A stretch of 64,000 bases of DNA from Lutraria lutraria. Taxonomy: Eukaryota; Mollusca; Bivalvia; Venerida; Mactridae. Shown one piece after another: positions 39,301 through 53,400 of this stretch (position 1 is its first letter; each line of letters opens with the position of its first letter). The stretch lies in assembly GCA_964023205.1 (NCBI GenBank), contig OZ026838.1, forward strand, positions 27,183,843-27,247,842, read 5' to 3'. Below the pieces are notes generated by a model. It was not told the DNA's origin. It saw nothing but the letters and a program-made list of their open reading frames with translations, and made no database searches. Position numbers and translations under genes: made by a program.

Positions 39301-40074
39301 AACTATCGTTCAGATTCCAAAAATGTTTTGTTTTCGAAGCATTTCCAGGAAAGTACTTTAATTCAATGCTTTGATTCCATCACATAAGACGCCACAGTTC
39401 AAACATTGTGGTCTTTGTGGAATAGAACGGCGTTAGAAAGAAGTATGTTGGATTATTGATCTTTCAGATAGAGTCAAACTCCTAACCACAAAAAAACGCT
39501 CAATCAAACAATCGACATTATCACATAATGAAAAGTTTTCACTAGCCAAAAAAATAACACACACACGAATTGAAAAAAAAATGTTACGGAGAAAAACCTC
39601 CACCTGTCAAAACTTCTCGCAATTTTAGCGATTTAATGTGACATAACTAAAATTAATGTCTCTTTTTATTACTTGGATTTTACGTTGTATGATAAACTTG
39701 AAAAGATAAATATGACACATATTTTGATAACTAATTGTCTAATCAAAGAAATGAACATAAACATGACTTATGATTTCATTTATATTAATGTGTTTTTGTT
39801 TCAGAAAATGTTGATTCTTTAATAAGATAGTTCCTGTAAAATAACAAGTTGTTATAGAGCTTGTATCCTAGTTAAAACTATTATTATTTATTGAACATAA
39901 AATGTCGTCGCTCGTCACAAGCATAGCCATGGCAAAAATACCGATGTCGTATTTCGTGAACTTCTGAAGGCGCTAACGAGGTTCCGTACTTGATTATCAT
40001 TTATATGTACGATTCGTCACGGAATCCTCAAAATAGAGTCCTGCTTTGAAAAGTATTAACAAATCAAAATATTG

Positions 40075-40245
40075 AAAGTACTCATGGAAACTGAACTTAG
40101 ATAGACTTGTACTGTAACATGAAACGGAACTAGGTTAGCATGGCGGATATAGATAAACGTGGTACCAAGGACTTATATTCATATACCTCCTCGGTAGTAT
40201 TAAGGACCTCATAAAAATTCATGCGCGCTGAGCGTTGAGTGTTAG
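40075..40245 (-). repeat. Interspersed repeat (family 7)
   Basis: Reverse-complement reading: GCTCAGCGCGCATGAATTTT, ATATCCGCCATGCTAA and AAGTTCAGTTTCCATGAGTA. It forms an inverted pair with 40740-40900, spacer about 500 bp. Confidence 0.58.
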
Positions 40246-40739
40246 TTAACTTAGTTTTGCATCGTTTACTGATTAATAACCAAAAACCCTTAAATCAGGA
40301 CGGCAACAACACGACTCCGTACACGATAGTTCAAGTTTGTTATCTGCCTTCATTAGCATTGAGTAATCTTGTTATTTCTACATTCTTTGGCAAATGCAAA
40401 TAACACAATTAAAGTCTGATTTAGATGATGCACAGAAGTACATTGTTAAAGAACTTTCATGAGTTCATTACATTCAATGCATTTAGACTAGTGTTACTAT
40501 GGGAAGAATTCCGAACACTCAATTATGGTTCAGATTAATTTTACAACCCTCACAACTTGGTATACATTTATTTGGAGAAAGAAACGCAACTCACTTCACC
40601 AAGCAATTTCTAAGTTATATAAACCAATTGCAAACCATTCACATTCATAAGAAGCCTAGCAAGGGGCCATGTCAGGTCGCTGATGGGAAGGCGTGCTACA
40701 GATAATAATTTTTTACAAACTGAACAATGGTTCAGTTTT

Positions 40740-40900
40740 CCGTAGCCGTCACTAGCTCAGCGCGCATGAATTTGAAGCGGACCAAATTACTATGTTTTTC
40801 TACATCCGCCATGCAATTGTTAAAGTAAAACTAGCTAGATATTGCAGTGCAAGCCTATATGTAAGTTCAGTTTCCATGAGCACTTTCAGATCCTTGATTT
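40740..40900 (+). repeat. Interspersed repeat (family 7)
   Basis: CCGTAGCCGTCACTAGCTCA, then GCGCGCATGAATTT, CTACATCCGCCATGCAATT and AAGTTCAGTTTCCATGAGCA. The best match to the copy at 23885. Confidence 0.6.
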
Positions 40901-41126
40901 GTTATAGGAATTTTACCAGAGATACAACGTACGCAAAAGCTCGTTCAAGCACGATAACTTTCTACTGGCTGCACTATTTTTTATTTGAATTGTACCCGTA
41001 GATAATAATGTTCTATTTATATTTTCTTGGCCAAGACTGACGTAAAAGACCATACATTGTGTTACACAGAAACGATTCCTCAAAATTTGAGCCTGCCAGT
41101 ATAAATCAAAGTACCCGGGTGTGAAA

Positions 41127-41330
41127 AATGTTTTTGTTTCTGATTTCATTTTGATAGGGAGGTAGTGATTTCTAGCGAAGTTTTTTTTATATTTCTATTT
41201 ATCATTCTTAGGAGCGCGTGGCCGATGAATGGTTAATTTGAGACAGTGGGTAAATCGTTCCTCGGGGCTAATAAATGTCTCGGGGGGGGGGGGGGGGGTA
41301 TATGTAGGTCGGGTTACCAGAAATAAACAT
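41127..41330 (-). mobile_element. MITE family 4 copy with a poly-G insert
   Basis: Reverse orientation: the left end has AATGTTTTTGTTTCTG, the right end CGGGTTACCAGAAATAAACAT, and the middle has GAGACAGTGGGTAAATCGTTCCT, as in the reverse complement of 61399-61577. A run of 17 G (41282-41298) interrupts it. Confidence 0.68.
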
Positions 41331-41424
41331 TTTTTACGTGCGATTGGTCTATAACATTTATTTCAGAACGTACATTCACGGTAATTTACTGTTATGAATA
41401 TTAAAACGTCTAGTATTGGTTGAA

Positions 41425-41588
41425 TACTAATCCGATTAGTGCCATATGGAATATCGTGCCTCGCACCCTTAGGTTGAGATACGAGAATCCGACGAGACAC
41501 GAAGCCAGACACGATATTTCGACGAGACATGAAGCGAGGCACTAATATTGTTATCGTGTCTCTTCGGAGGCACTAACCGGATTCTGTA
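41425..41588. mobile_element. Fold-back element family 5 (164 bp)
   Basis: TACTAATCCGATTAGTGCC at the left, GGCACTAACCGGATTCTGTA at the right. The interior is built from short CGAGACACGA / TCGTGTCTC words in both orientations, so the whole element can fold. Shares termini with 25834-25946. Confidence 0.68.
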
Positions 41589-42924
41589 AATATCAGACAT
41601 ATTCATTCCACACATGTGTATAGTAATATTACCATAGCATACATGGCCCGCAATGTCAGAAGGGTGCAAGTATGAATATATTGTCTTCAGTGTCGTCTTA
41701 TGTTTCTTGCACTATCCCCTAACTATGAACTGTAAGCACACTTAGGGCGTCGCCCATATGGCTTTCCATGTGTTCCATAAGTGCAATATAAATCCGACAA
41801 TAATTGCATTTCGTATTTTCAAAGAATAACATAATTATGTACTTATGTGCAACCTATTAATTAGAATCAACAGCCATTTTTATTGTAAATATTATAATAG
41901 TCATTTCAACTCCCACTCATTAAATTCATTTTCAATTTCGAAAGGCAAATGCTTTTCATTTTTTGACGCAAACAAGTGTTTCCGCTTTATTTACACGAAC
42001 TGCAAAACACACTTAATTAAATTTGAATGCACAATCTGAATGTTTTCTTGACTTGCCTTTTCTGTTTTTATGACGTTACTTGTTTTTCTTAACCATTTGT
42101 TTAAACATTATTCGCTGGACATCGACAAAACTAAACAGTATTATATACAATGTTTTAAGACGGTATCTCTTTATTAATTTCCTTTATATCAATGCAATTA
42201 AATGTATAAAAGAACGGAGATCAACAATAATTGTAACTGAAGTTTGCTTCCCGAAGCATTTTGTCGATTGTTCAGATTGGAACATGCTGCGCTATGAAGA
42301 TAAAATATTTTCAAAGTCTATTCCAATTAACAGCTTAGTGTAGGATAGTGTAGGCGGTGTCATGTTCTACAGGAGTGAATTTCATGACAGATAATTAAGA
42401 TTTTTTAACAAATATGCTGGCACTTATAAGACCCGGTAAAGCCTATAGATTTGTTGTCAGACATCTATGTTGGTGTTTATGGTGTTGGTGAACGTCAGTG
42501 GTTGGTTATATTACAATAATATTACGTAATGGTGACGTGCTTGGTTTGTAAACAATCCTAAGATATTTATTCTAAACTGAAACAATGAAGCAATGTGAAA
42601 TATTTAATGGTGTTATACGAATAATGCAAAATAATTCGTTGCGTGTGGGTGCATGCACAGAACTGCTCCCAAGTCGTAAAATTGAGTAAATAAATATGTT
42701 ATTAATTAATTCATAAGTAAATTAATTGTAAACACTTCTGATTATAGTGTATATCTCACATAAACAAACCAAATGTTTAATCGCATTAGTTTTATAACTA
42801 TATTCCTCAAACCACGCATGTCCCGAGGCTTATTCTCTAAAGCTCACCACACAAGACGACAAGTGCATATGATACACCCAGTACATAACACAGGTCCCAG
42901 TGCACTCATTGAACCACTGGGCAT

Positions 42925-43165
42925 AGTGGGGAGGATCGGTGGTCTAGAGGCAATGCGCTGAACTATCAATCGAAAGACCATGGGTTCGAATCCCGGCTCT
43001 GGCTTCCGATATTTCAGAGAAGCCATTTCAGTGTCCCCTAAATAGTCACTGGAAACAGGTGATGTGTGTATAGAACTATGAGTCATATTCGAAATAAGAG
43101 TTGGGGTAACTATATAAATGCCTGGCTCTCTTCCCTCTTTCTTTGGCGCCCCTGAACAATGTGTA
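42925..43165 (+). mobile_element. tRNA-derived SINE copy (family A)
   Basis: The head reads GGTGGTCTAGAGGCA (A box) and GGGTTCGAATCCCGG (B box) at normal tRNA spacing. The body shares GTGTCCCC and ATAAATGCCTGG with the copy at 940-1192. The head is better preserved than in the other copy, so this insertion may be younger. Intergenic. Confidence 0.72.
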
Positions 43166-43934
43166 CACCCAGGTCACGTGATACTCACATCTATTAGCTT
43201 GATGACGCAGTCGCTATTTATAGAATGCGCCCCTGAAATGACCATATATAGCTGTTGAATGGACCGAACAACAGATAAACAATAAACATTGGTCATAGAC
43301 TCAAGACGTTTGGCCAAGGACATGGCATAATGACAACATGCATTTTGGGGACAACCCTTCCAAACAGAATACGGAGATATCACAGAGGATATCTAAGGTG
43401 GCAATGTCTGGTGCCAACCTTTATACAACGCGATTCTTTCATACAATGAATGTCATTCATCATGATAAACACCCCGATAGTTATCTTCCAAAACATGCGC
43501 AAAATTTCCTAGCTTTATGTCACACCGTGAATAGTTTGTACCTAGTTTCTTAATACTATCATCTGATCAAAACGTACCACCTATATCTGCCATGAGATAA
43601 ACACCACGATCGCACTTTCTCCAAGTGCACAGGATTAGTTTTTTTCAGAAATCTTCTCATGATATAAGTGTTTGTATTCCGAAATCGTGCTGTATAAATC
43701 CGTTTGTACAATAAAAAATGACCACAAAAAATGAACCAACTTATCTACCACATATTTGCATTAAATAATTATGTACATATAAATAAGTGTCACGGTGTAC
43801 GAGAGAATGGAATGTAATACCTGCTTATTTTTATCTTTGGAATTTTACAGATATAAGTTATACAAATCCAGCAATAAATTCCACTGAACATTATTGGTGA
43901 AAACAAATCAATTAATATTGTCTAGCATTCAGAT

Positions 43935-44170
43935 GTTTGTTTGTTGTGTTTTACGCCCCTTTTCAACAGTCAGAATCATATGAGGCGGACAGTTTACCAA
44001 ACCATCGTTCCTGGGAAGAACCAGTACTAGACTACATCCGTTGTAAGCTAACTGCCTACTTTCTCATATAAAGAGACATGGTCAGTAGGTGCAGGCTTGA
44101 ACCTATGACCCTCTATCAGTGAGAGGTTACATTGATTTGAAGTCACCTTAAACACTCGACCACGATGGCG
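43935..44170 (-). mobile_element. tRNA-derived SINE copy (family B, V-SINE-like)
   Basis: Minus-strand reading: A-box region GTGGTCGAGTGTTTAAGG, B box GGTTCAAGCC, body GAGAAAGTAGGCAGTTAGC and CTGGTTCTTCCCAGGAACG, 3' end GGGGCGTAAAACACAACAAACAAAC. Nearly full length. Family B resembles the V-SINE type reported across molluscs (for example RUDI), which I name from memory and have not compared. Confidence 0.75.
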
Positions 44171-44609
44171 GGACTTGTCTTTTGGCACTTTTCAACTTGG
44201 CGTTTTAAAAAATAGAAATATTGCCATTCTGTGTGAGTCAAGGAATTTCAAATAGCAGAACAGTACATGTAATTAATTCAATTTAATTGTGATGTTGAAG
44301 AAATTGACTGTACGGTTGAGGCAATGTCAGGTGTCGATACAATATATAATAAACATGACCTGAGATTTCCAGCTAGCTTTATTGTCTTCTTTGAATACAA
44401 CATTCATATGCATGTGTCTATATGAAGGACTTTTGTTTCCATTGGGCAAATAAACCATGTCAAGAGTTTATAAATCTGACTTTGAAGACTACTCCCAATA
44501 CCAAGGCATCTGACCGAGTCCCTTTAACTGATCAATAACAAAGGATACATCCTGAAAAATTATCCCTAGACTCTGTTTCCAAACAATGAGTCTTAGACAA
44601 ATAAATGTA

Positions 44610-47279
44610 GTAAAAATAACATAGAACAATTTACTTTATTCTTTTATTTTTATTACAAAATATTGGTAAATATTATTCATAACACTATATATAAGTGACA
44701 TCTACTTTTTTCAACATTCATACATGATATATAATGTGCAAGCTTGTTAAAATCACCTCTAATTTTCTAATACCAAGTCCAGTTAAAGTTCACAGTGTTA
44801 AGCCAATATAATTTGGTGCATTTATGAAGTAATCCTAATAGAAAAGACACTCATTTCCAAGATATACAGAAATTGCAGATGGTAGAATTTTAAGAAAACC
44901 TGAAGAAACGTTATCACAACATCAATCAAATAGTATACAAGACACTTAATGAATAAATGTATCACCAATGTTTTAAGGTAAACTTACAGAAATGAGGTCA
45001 TCTCTAGATCAAATCAATTCATAGATAAACTTCCTGTAGACTACACAGAATCAATCAATACATACACTTAAACTATAATTGATATTTGTTTCTCAGAATG
45101 GTTGAACCTTAAGGCATTTTTTTATTTATAACATGTATAAACCATTAATCAGAGAAGTGCATAAAATCCAAGTGTATTTCTAACATTTCAAAACTGTTTT
45201 TCAGGATCCCAGTACAAGTATTTTTTATAATACGAACATTAAGAAGCGCAAACATTGAAAACACTAACACAATGTTTTAAAAATCTTCAAGTGTTATTCT
45301 TACTGTTAGATTAATCACATTTTTTAACTTCTTGTGGGCGGATAAATAAACTAAGGGCACATAAGTTAGAGAATGATGTAGATATAGAGCAATTGTATTC
45401 TCATTAAATTGCCATTAAATGTCCAACTTCAACTTCAGAAAAACAAAGTCTATAGAATTTATAATTATAAGTAAACATATGAACAGAAAGCTAGCATGCA
45501 GAATGGATATAACCAAGCCGGAATTAGGGGAAGGGATAAAATAATTGGACAGGTAAGTTATTAGACACATGGTACATGTAATTTTAGAATGAACTATAGC
45601 AGTGACAAATCTGGCTAATCCTACACACAAAAGGCAATCTACTGTACAGCTCACTTCAAAAAAATAAAACTACATAAAATGGGAAATATCCAATGGTTAC
45701 AAACCAAGCATATAGACAAATTGTAATATAATACTAATTTGCTATATTTTTATCACAAGTGCTTTGAGAGTCACAATTACATTTTATTGAAAAAATGCAA
45801 AATAGCGACATAATAAAAAAATAAAAAACAACCCAATATAACATTATTAGGTAAATAAACCTAAATCTCTAATGAAAACCATTATGCAATGATATGACCT
45901 AAACCAATACAATTTCAACAACCAATGGAATGTCATAAACAGTTCCAAGAATAACATTTTGTATTTACATCAATGACTTTGTACCTTATGTTAAACCAGA
46001 TTTACTGAAGATGAAACTCATTCATTTTGTATTTTGGAAGTCAGTCAAAAATGCACAAACTGACAAAACAAAAGTGTTGTGAATTGCAACATCACAGAGC
46101 AACATGTAAATGAACAGTTCTGATGATGTGCTATATAATTAAGCTACTTCGGCTCAATGAAAACATCAAATAGATTTCTAAGAAAAAGATTCATTAAATC
46201 AACCTACGCATAACATAGAAAGAGAAATAAATACTAATGAAACAGGTATCATTCTATTACACATTCTTTCATCATACTAGACATTCGCACGCATTCATTA
46301 TCTGGAGATGCAAATAAACTTTGTTAAACAACAAATATTTCTAAAAAAAATCGTTTTCTGAGATTGTAAGACAATTTATGACTCTTAGATTAAAATTATT
46401 ATTTTCAGACTGGATAAACATTTACTGCCAAAATGACAAGATAAATTTTAAAAAGCAAGATAAACCATACTATGATAGCTGACTTGAATTAATAAAATTC
46501 CTCTTCAATTTGGAGTCTACAATTAACCTGCGGGAACCTGATATCAGAGGCAAATTTATTAACAGAACAGTTAAGAAAAAACTTAACTTGGAATGAGTTT
46601 CTCTAAAAGACGAAGATCAAAGATTTCATGCCACATAATTTTGAAACTTGTACTAATTTAGATGCACCCAAATAATAAATAAAACTTTCAACAGCTGTTA
46701 TCAAGAATCGTAATATTTACAATTAATAACATCTGCCATCCATCTCCACCCCTCTTGTAAAATAAACATTACTCAACCAATCCCTCTCTATAAAAGAAAC
46801 AAAATAAACAACAATAAACAAGCTTCCATTACTATCTCTGATCAGAAGAATTTTCACAATTTCTTTGCAAATAAATTTTAAAATACGTCAACAATAAAAT
46901 TCCTTTGATTAAGTCAGAATGGTAAAAACAGTAGTCACAATTGATTATTTTTTCTTTAACAACAGACAGAAACAGTAACAACAATCTCTATTTCGTCGAA
47001 CTAAATATATATAAATTCAAAGAGAATTTAAAACATTATCGTCTCTAACAACATTACGCTAACAAAATTAAATACACATTATACAGTTAAATAAATAAGC
47101 TAGCCATTTCAAACCCTGTAGTGAAACTAATATATTAATACAAAATGTACTATGGAATAAAAGAAATTCAGCATGCTCGACAGTATTTTGCAAGAATCAT
47201 TAAAAATTAACAAAAATGAGTAATTACTAACAAACAACAATAATAACAAATAAAATAAATTTATAAATATTTAATTCAT
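44610..47279 (-). other. SPATA6: Probable 3' UTR of SPATA6
   Basis: About 2.6 kb of AT-rich DNA after the TAA, with no exon-like sequence and none of the interspersed repeats that fill the DNA to its left. This is inferred from position, absence of repeats and the polyadenylation-signal cluster at its far end. Short ORFs inside it have no recognisable product. Confidence 0.4.
44635..44654 (-). terminator. Cluster of AATAAA polyadenylation signals (SPATA6)
   Basis: Three TTTATT on the plus strand (AATAAA on the minus strand) occur within 20 bp at 44635, 44643 and 44649. Cleavage would fall near 44610-44625. In AT-rich DNA such hexamers arise by chance, but three together at the repeat boundary are suggestive. 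Confidence 0.4.
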
Positions 47280-47427
47280 TTATCTTTTTTGATATTGTTT
47301 TTCTGCATTTCTTAAAAGTCCTTGATACATTTTACTCATGTTATTTTTAAATACGTCTTTATGTGTAGATCCAGTTAATTCTGCTGCTCTTTGAGTCCAA
47401 TACTGGCCGGCATCTAAATGAACCCAA
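47280..47427 (-). CDS. SPATA6: SPATA6 terminal coding exon
   Basis: 148 nt ending in TAA at 47282-47280, acceptor TTATTTCAG. It encodes WVHLDAGQYWTQRAAELTG, then FKNNMSKMYQGLLRNA and a basic tail KQYQKR. It aligns with the C-terminal block of vertebrate SPATA6 (HLDxGxYW...RAA...MxKMYxxLxxxA), the strongest single identification of this gene's 3' end. Confidence 0.92.
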
Positions 47428-50400
47428 CTGAAATAATAAAAGAAAAGTTATTAATCCAACTAAAAATAATAAAAGGCAATTTTCTTAGATATAAAAATCT
47501 AACAAATACATCATATATGATGAATGCAAGCTATTTTACAGAAGAAACAAGTAAATAGTATAATGTACTTGATATTACTTAAATGTTAACTAATGCCAAA
47601 CTGATAACTATAAAGAACTAGCAAAAAAGAAAATGAAAACTGTACATGAAATCATTAATCATACTTAACTCCTAAACTGTATGTTTATTTATAAGTTTTT
47701 ACAAGGAAACATTATTCTTCACCCAGTCTGATATTAAGAACAACATAAACTATCAGGTTTGAATTTTAAAACAATCATTTGTGGAGGTAGACTCTAAAAA
47801 CCACACCTGAGTTTATAAGGTAACTTTTATATCGGAAATAAATTTTCAAACACCTGTTTGAACACAAAGAAATTTAGATTTAAGAGCACCTGTTTTTTGC
47901 GTTTAACTCATAAATCAAATTGCAATGAATAATCTATAATTATTTCAATTTCAAAACATCAGACTGAAGGTATGCAGGAAAAAACATTTTTGCTATGATG
48001 CTTTTTTGACTCCATTTCATACATACATTAACTATTAATTTTATATCACTTAGACTACTGTAAAACAAGCCTTTCAACATTTTGTTTATCTACCTTCATG
48101 CATCATTACATTTGCATGTTTATGTATTTATTTGATCAATTGAACAATTTTTTTATGGAAAACGCATTAAAAGTTTTGTACCAGCAATATTATACACCAT
48201 AGTATTAAAATGACGAGACAAACATTATGCACAACCTTCACTAGAAACAGACATTTAGTTATATAAATGTATATTAACAATTATTCATGATAAAACCTGT
48301 GTTTGTGATCCTTTTCTTACATTAAAACATCTCATAAGAATTAACACAATCTGACAAATATACCTTCTATCAACTACAGTCCAATCATTGTTAGCAACCA
48401 CACTCTTAACAAAAACCGTTTGAATATAGACCAAATAATGTAAGTATATAAGTTTACATTTACGGTAAAACCTGAATGAATAACCATTTTCTATCACAGA
48501 CTACTCTTAAGCACTCATTCATTGAAATAACTGAACAAATATATTTTTGAATAAACGTCAGCCATATGTTAAGGCTGTTATTACATGGTTTCATCATTAG
48601 CTTGCCTTTGTTTCTAGATTTGACCATATTTAGATTCCGTGCTAACATTTGAAAGATAAATAACACCACTTTTAACACAATTTTACATAAACAACTTAAT
48701 GTAGATATGGTAGTACCTAGGTACAGATAATGGTTACCAACATATCATGACTAGAACAGAACACAATATATTTTCTACATCAACATTTAATATTTTACTC
48801 AAAACAGTCCTTTCTAAGTAAGACACAGCTATGTAAATTTCACAATATCACATCTATTACTCAAACACCTGTCAATATATTAAATTTATTACTAATAGTC
48901 AGAAAATTATAACAACCAAGAAAAACTACTTTCAAAGAAAACTTACAAATATTGAAAACATAAATTAGAATAAAACACAGCAGACTTACATTGAAACGAA
49001 AAAATCAGATTTTCTTTTTATTTATGTAATAATATACATGTATATAAAAATCTCACTGATTGTTTTATTCAACACAAGGTGAAAGCAAATTTATTTCCAG
49101 GAAAGTTTAACAGCCCAGCATTCAAAGGTTAGCAACAAGGACGCATGTAACAGTGTTATATCGGGATGAAATACAAAGAAAGATGAATTGATGGTACCAA
49201 GTAACATTTGTAACAAAACATTACAAGTTTGAATGGCAGGTAAATTTAGTATTGAATATCTCAAATAATCCACATGATTGTCTGTGCCTATGATTATCCT
49301 TCAAAAACAGGATACTGATTTTTCTTACTGGTATATTTTTCAACTATCACAAAATTTAATGCTTTGTCTACTTACACATTTCAATCAAATTTGAAACAGA
49401 AAGGATCATGTCTGTTACAAACATACAAAGTCAACATTAGAATTGTACACATTATCAATAAACCAGGATCCAAAAAAATACCACAGTGTAAATGATAGTG
49501 TTAATTTAGCACAAACCATTGCTTAATTTCTTCTTTAAACATAACATTAATGTATTATGTCAAATTAATACATTTTAAATGTAAATTTTATCTGATACAC
49601 CGAACAGCTCATCTTTCACATAAAACAAGAAGGTAAAAAGTACATGCCAGATTATACGATATAAAAGCTAATGATTAAAATGAATATAAAGATTTTTTTT
49701 TCAGGGAGTATTCTTATAAAATACAGTTAAATATCAAACTGTTTAACGCTAAACAAAATTAGCAATTTTTATTAGTTGATTGTTCAACATTCTTATGTAA
49801 CAAGTTCCTCAATTCTTCAAATTAAGTACCATTGAATTTACCTTTTTCTTTTGAAATCAAAATATCTTCAACTGATTCATAAATTCCTTCTTGCTGAGCA
49901 AAAAAAATCTCAGCTAAATTCAAGAAAATCTGCTATAAGGCACGGTCTGATAACATAACAGTTAGTCTTTAGATAAACTGATAGGAGCTTTTAAGCTTAA
50001 CAGTAATACTGCTATGATCCAACATAAAAATATATTTCATATCGGAGCCAATCTTTTTTTTTTATTTCAGCATTAAAAAGTCTAGATTTTAAAAAACAGA
50101 AGTAGATACAATTTTATATGTTCAACTTAACTGTAAAATGGTGAATAAAGAATTAGAAAAAGTCTCCAGGGTCCTTTTAAATTTTCAAGAAAACTTGATA
50201 TCCAACTAAATTATTCCCCTTAAAATTGTTAAAGGAATTTATGAGTGTGTGTTCTTGAACAGAATGTCTATCATATGTCTAGCATATTAATTACAAAATG
50301 GAGAAAATGATAGCATGAATCTAAGAAGCAAATCATAACAAACAAGTTCAGCCATTTTCTTCATTTTGTCAAAATGTAAAAATGTCCCTAAAAGACTTCC

Positions 50401-53400
50401 GTATAATTTGGCATGCACCTATTGGTTGATTAGAAAGGAAAAGCTAATAAGAACCTTTTTTATAAGAAATATCTTGGATAATACCTCCTATTCTTCGCAA
50501 TACTTGTATCAAGTTCTAAGTCGGCCAAAGAACGGCATATAATCTGTACATTTAAATGAAAAAAAAAAGAAATTAGTTAAAACAAAAAGTTGACAAAGAT
50601 AATATAGCTACAATTAACATGCTACAAAGGAAATTATGAAACACACTTAGAGCCATGGTAGTGTCAATAATTATGCATATCAAGAATTACTATTTATGAT
50701 CCTTGTACTGACTTTTTTTAGACATTTTTTCTGGATCTGCCACATTTGGGCAAATATTCATACTTTCATTCATGGTCCTACCAGAAGTAACCAGTCACAT
50801 GTTATTGTAATACTAGTTTGTGATATATTATCGCAAATTTGGACATCGAAGGCAATACTTTGACACAACCATGGCCCTAGAATGGATCATCAAGGAAAGA
50901 CTAGACAATTTAAGACAATCAATAACCAGTCTGTTGATGTTACAGTGTAAAGTAAAAATAGCTAATAGTTTATGTATCTAGTAAACACATAAAAAAAAAC
51001 ACACCATTATAATGATGAAAGTCTAGCAAGTAAAAACAAACAAGCTAAGACCAAAAAAAGTTTTTGGGCTCATCAATTACCATCCATTTGGCAATGTTTA
51101 TCATTAGTGCAGTATTTGCACATTAGATAGATGATTAATGCATATATTCTAATGCAATTTGCATGCTTTTTGCAGTGATTTAATGTTACATATATACAAT
51201 GGATGCATCTAGACAGATCATGAAGAAACGCTCCAAGAAATAACATAGGAGAAATGTTGAGATTGTAACACAAACAAAGTGGTTATGATTTGAAAGGTTC
51301 TAGTAAATTGGTATTCTTTGTCAAACTTGCTTTGGTTAATAATTATCTAACAACTTGCAATGGCTTTATGCCATATCAGAATGTCAATTGTTATTAGCCT
51401 GTTTGGGCTAAGAAGCAAAAAAAATTGTCAAAATTAGAATAAATATCAAAGCAAGAAAATGATATTCATCACCAATATCAAGAGCTGGTCTTGACTCATC
51501 CAGTCACAACACATTTCCATAAAACAATAAATGCATAGACAAGGATTTAAGAATTTAAGATATTTAAAACCCACAAAATAATGTGTCCACCAAAACAAGT
51601 ATGACAGTACCGAGATTAAGTATGTACAGGAGAGACTTTACCCACTACAATGGTAAAATATATACGGAACATAGGGCAGTCTGATTACTCATTTGTATAT
51701 ACATTTCTAATCCAAGTACTCGGGGTAGAACCTTCTACGTCTTGTTAATAACGTATCTATCTCCAGATCATCCAGTGAGTTGGACAAAGAATGAGTCAAT
51801 GTTATCTGTAACATGTTATATGGTATCAATAATTACATTGTAACATAACGGATGTATGGTACTGCTATAGAAGTGAAATACATATTACTTGAAGAATGCA
51901 AACATTCATGTAGCATGACTTATAATCAGTGTGCCAGGTCACAAAATACGACCGTCAAAATTCATTTTACAAAGCGTCAAGGGGCATAACTCAGAAGAGC
52001 CTGGGCCAATTGGGCTGGTTATCAAACTTGACCAAGATCTCATGGCCATAATCATTTCCATCAAGTTTGGTGAGGATCTGAATAAAACTGTTTGAATTAG
52101 AGAGTGGACACCATTGTGGACGTTGTGAAAGTTAGTGAAAAATATATTGAACTCTAGACAGGAGGTGGTTCTTAACTAACAAAGCCTCAAACTTATCCAG
52201 ACTTCGACAAAAATGCTGACAAATCTAAATAAAATTCACCTGAAATAGACATCCCATGAAGTGATGTAAAGTCATGCTTAACTGCACTAACTTGTAAAAT
52301 GTAGGACACCATGCTTAAATTTTTTGAGGCCCAAATTGCATTTTTATTTCAGTTTAATGGCAATCTTAACATGCAGCTCATGTTTCATTAATCTGCCAAG
52401 AAAGTCTACTGAAAGTATTTCACCTCTGCTGTCTAGAAATAAATCAACCTTTTATTGGGGGGGGGGGGGGGGGGGGTACGCCTGTTATTAGCAGCATTTC
52501 AGTTATGTATATACTAGCAGGTAGTTAACTTGACCAGAATTTATTGATTCCGTACCAGTACTAACTTTGTTCTATGCAAGTAACTGCCAACTTCTTGACA
52601 TGGATCACTTGAATTAGCTTAGACGAGATGGCCTTTGACACAATACCTTTAACCAAATCATTAACCTGCGTGCCGTCTTCAGGGCTTTAACTCACAGACT
52701 TAAGGTCTACAGATGTAATGCTTAACCTGGTAGGCTATCAAGGTTGTCTGGAATTATGGTGTATGTTTATACAAGTAGAGCAGTACTTACATTTGGTGTA
52801 TAAGATCTAACTGGAGATGGACTCCTGCTGCGTACGACAACAGCGCGAGCTCTGGCGCGAGCTCTAGCTCTTGCACGTTCTATAGCAAGATCAACCTCAA
52901 GTTTGTCAGCATATGAGATTGTAGGTGACGATCCATATCTGCATGAGTAGCTTGGCTTGTACAAATAAGGGCTGACTGAGCGGGGCCCAGGGGAGACAAC
53001 TGGTCTAGATGTCAGCTCAGCAACTTCAATATCTAGATGAAGAGAATAATTAAATTCAAACAAAAGTATTCAAATGTTCTTGTATGGAATACAAAATATC
53101 AATTAAAGATGCACTTTGGACTGTGTTTGTGATTTTCAAAAAGTATAAGACAATCTTGAAATTCAAGTTTTTTAAAATAATTTTCAGATAATCTATGTGG
53201 AATTCTAACATATAATGACCAGTGAATTATATTCTTTTTTATCCTCAGATTTTATGATAATTGGATGATACACAATATGTATTTGTTATGGACTTTGGAT
53301 TAAGTTATTGAAACTCATTCTAGTTGCATATGCTAACATATTTTTTTGGCAACACTGTTGGAAAGCTTTAACTTTGTCAACCTACCTTCCTCATCGGATA

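Larger units (their letters stand above)
37567..44600. other. Intergenic DNA between PXDN start and SPATA6 3' end
   Basis: Holds repeat family 7 (three copies within 1.7 kb), MITE 4, fold-back family 5, SINE A and SINE B. The rest is AT-rich without exon-like features. PXDN promoter elements should lie at its left end. Confidence 0.55.
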
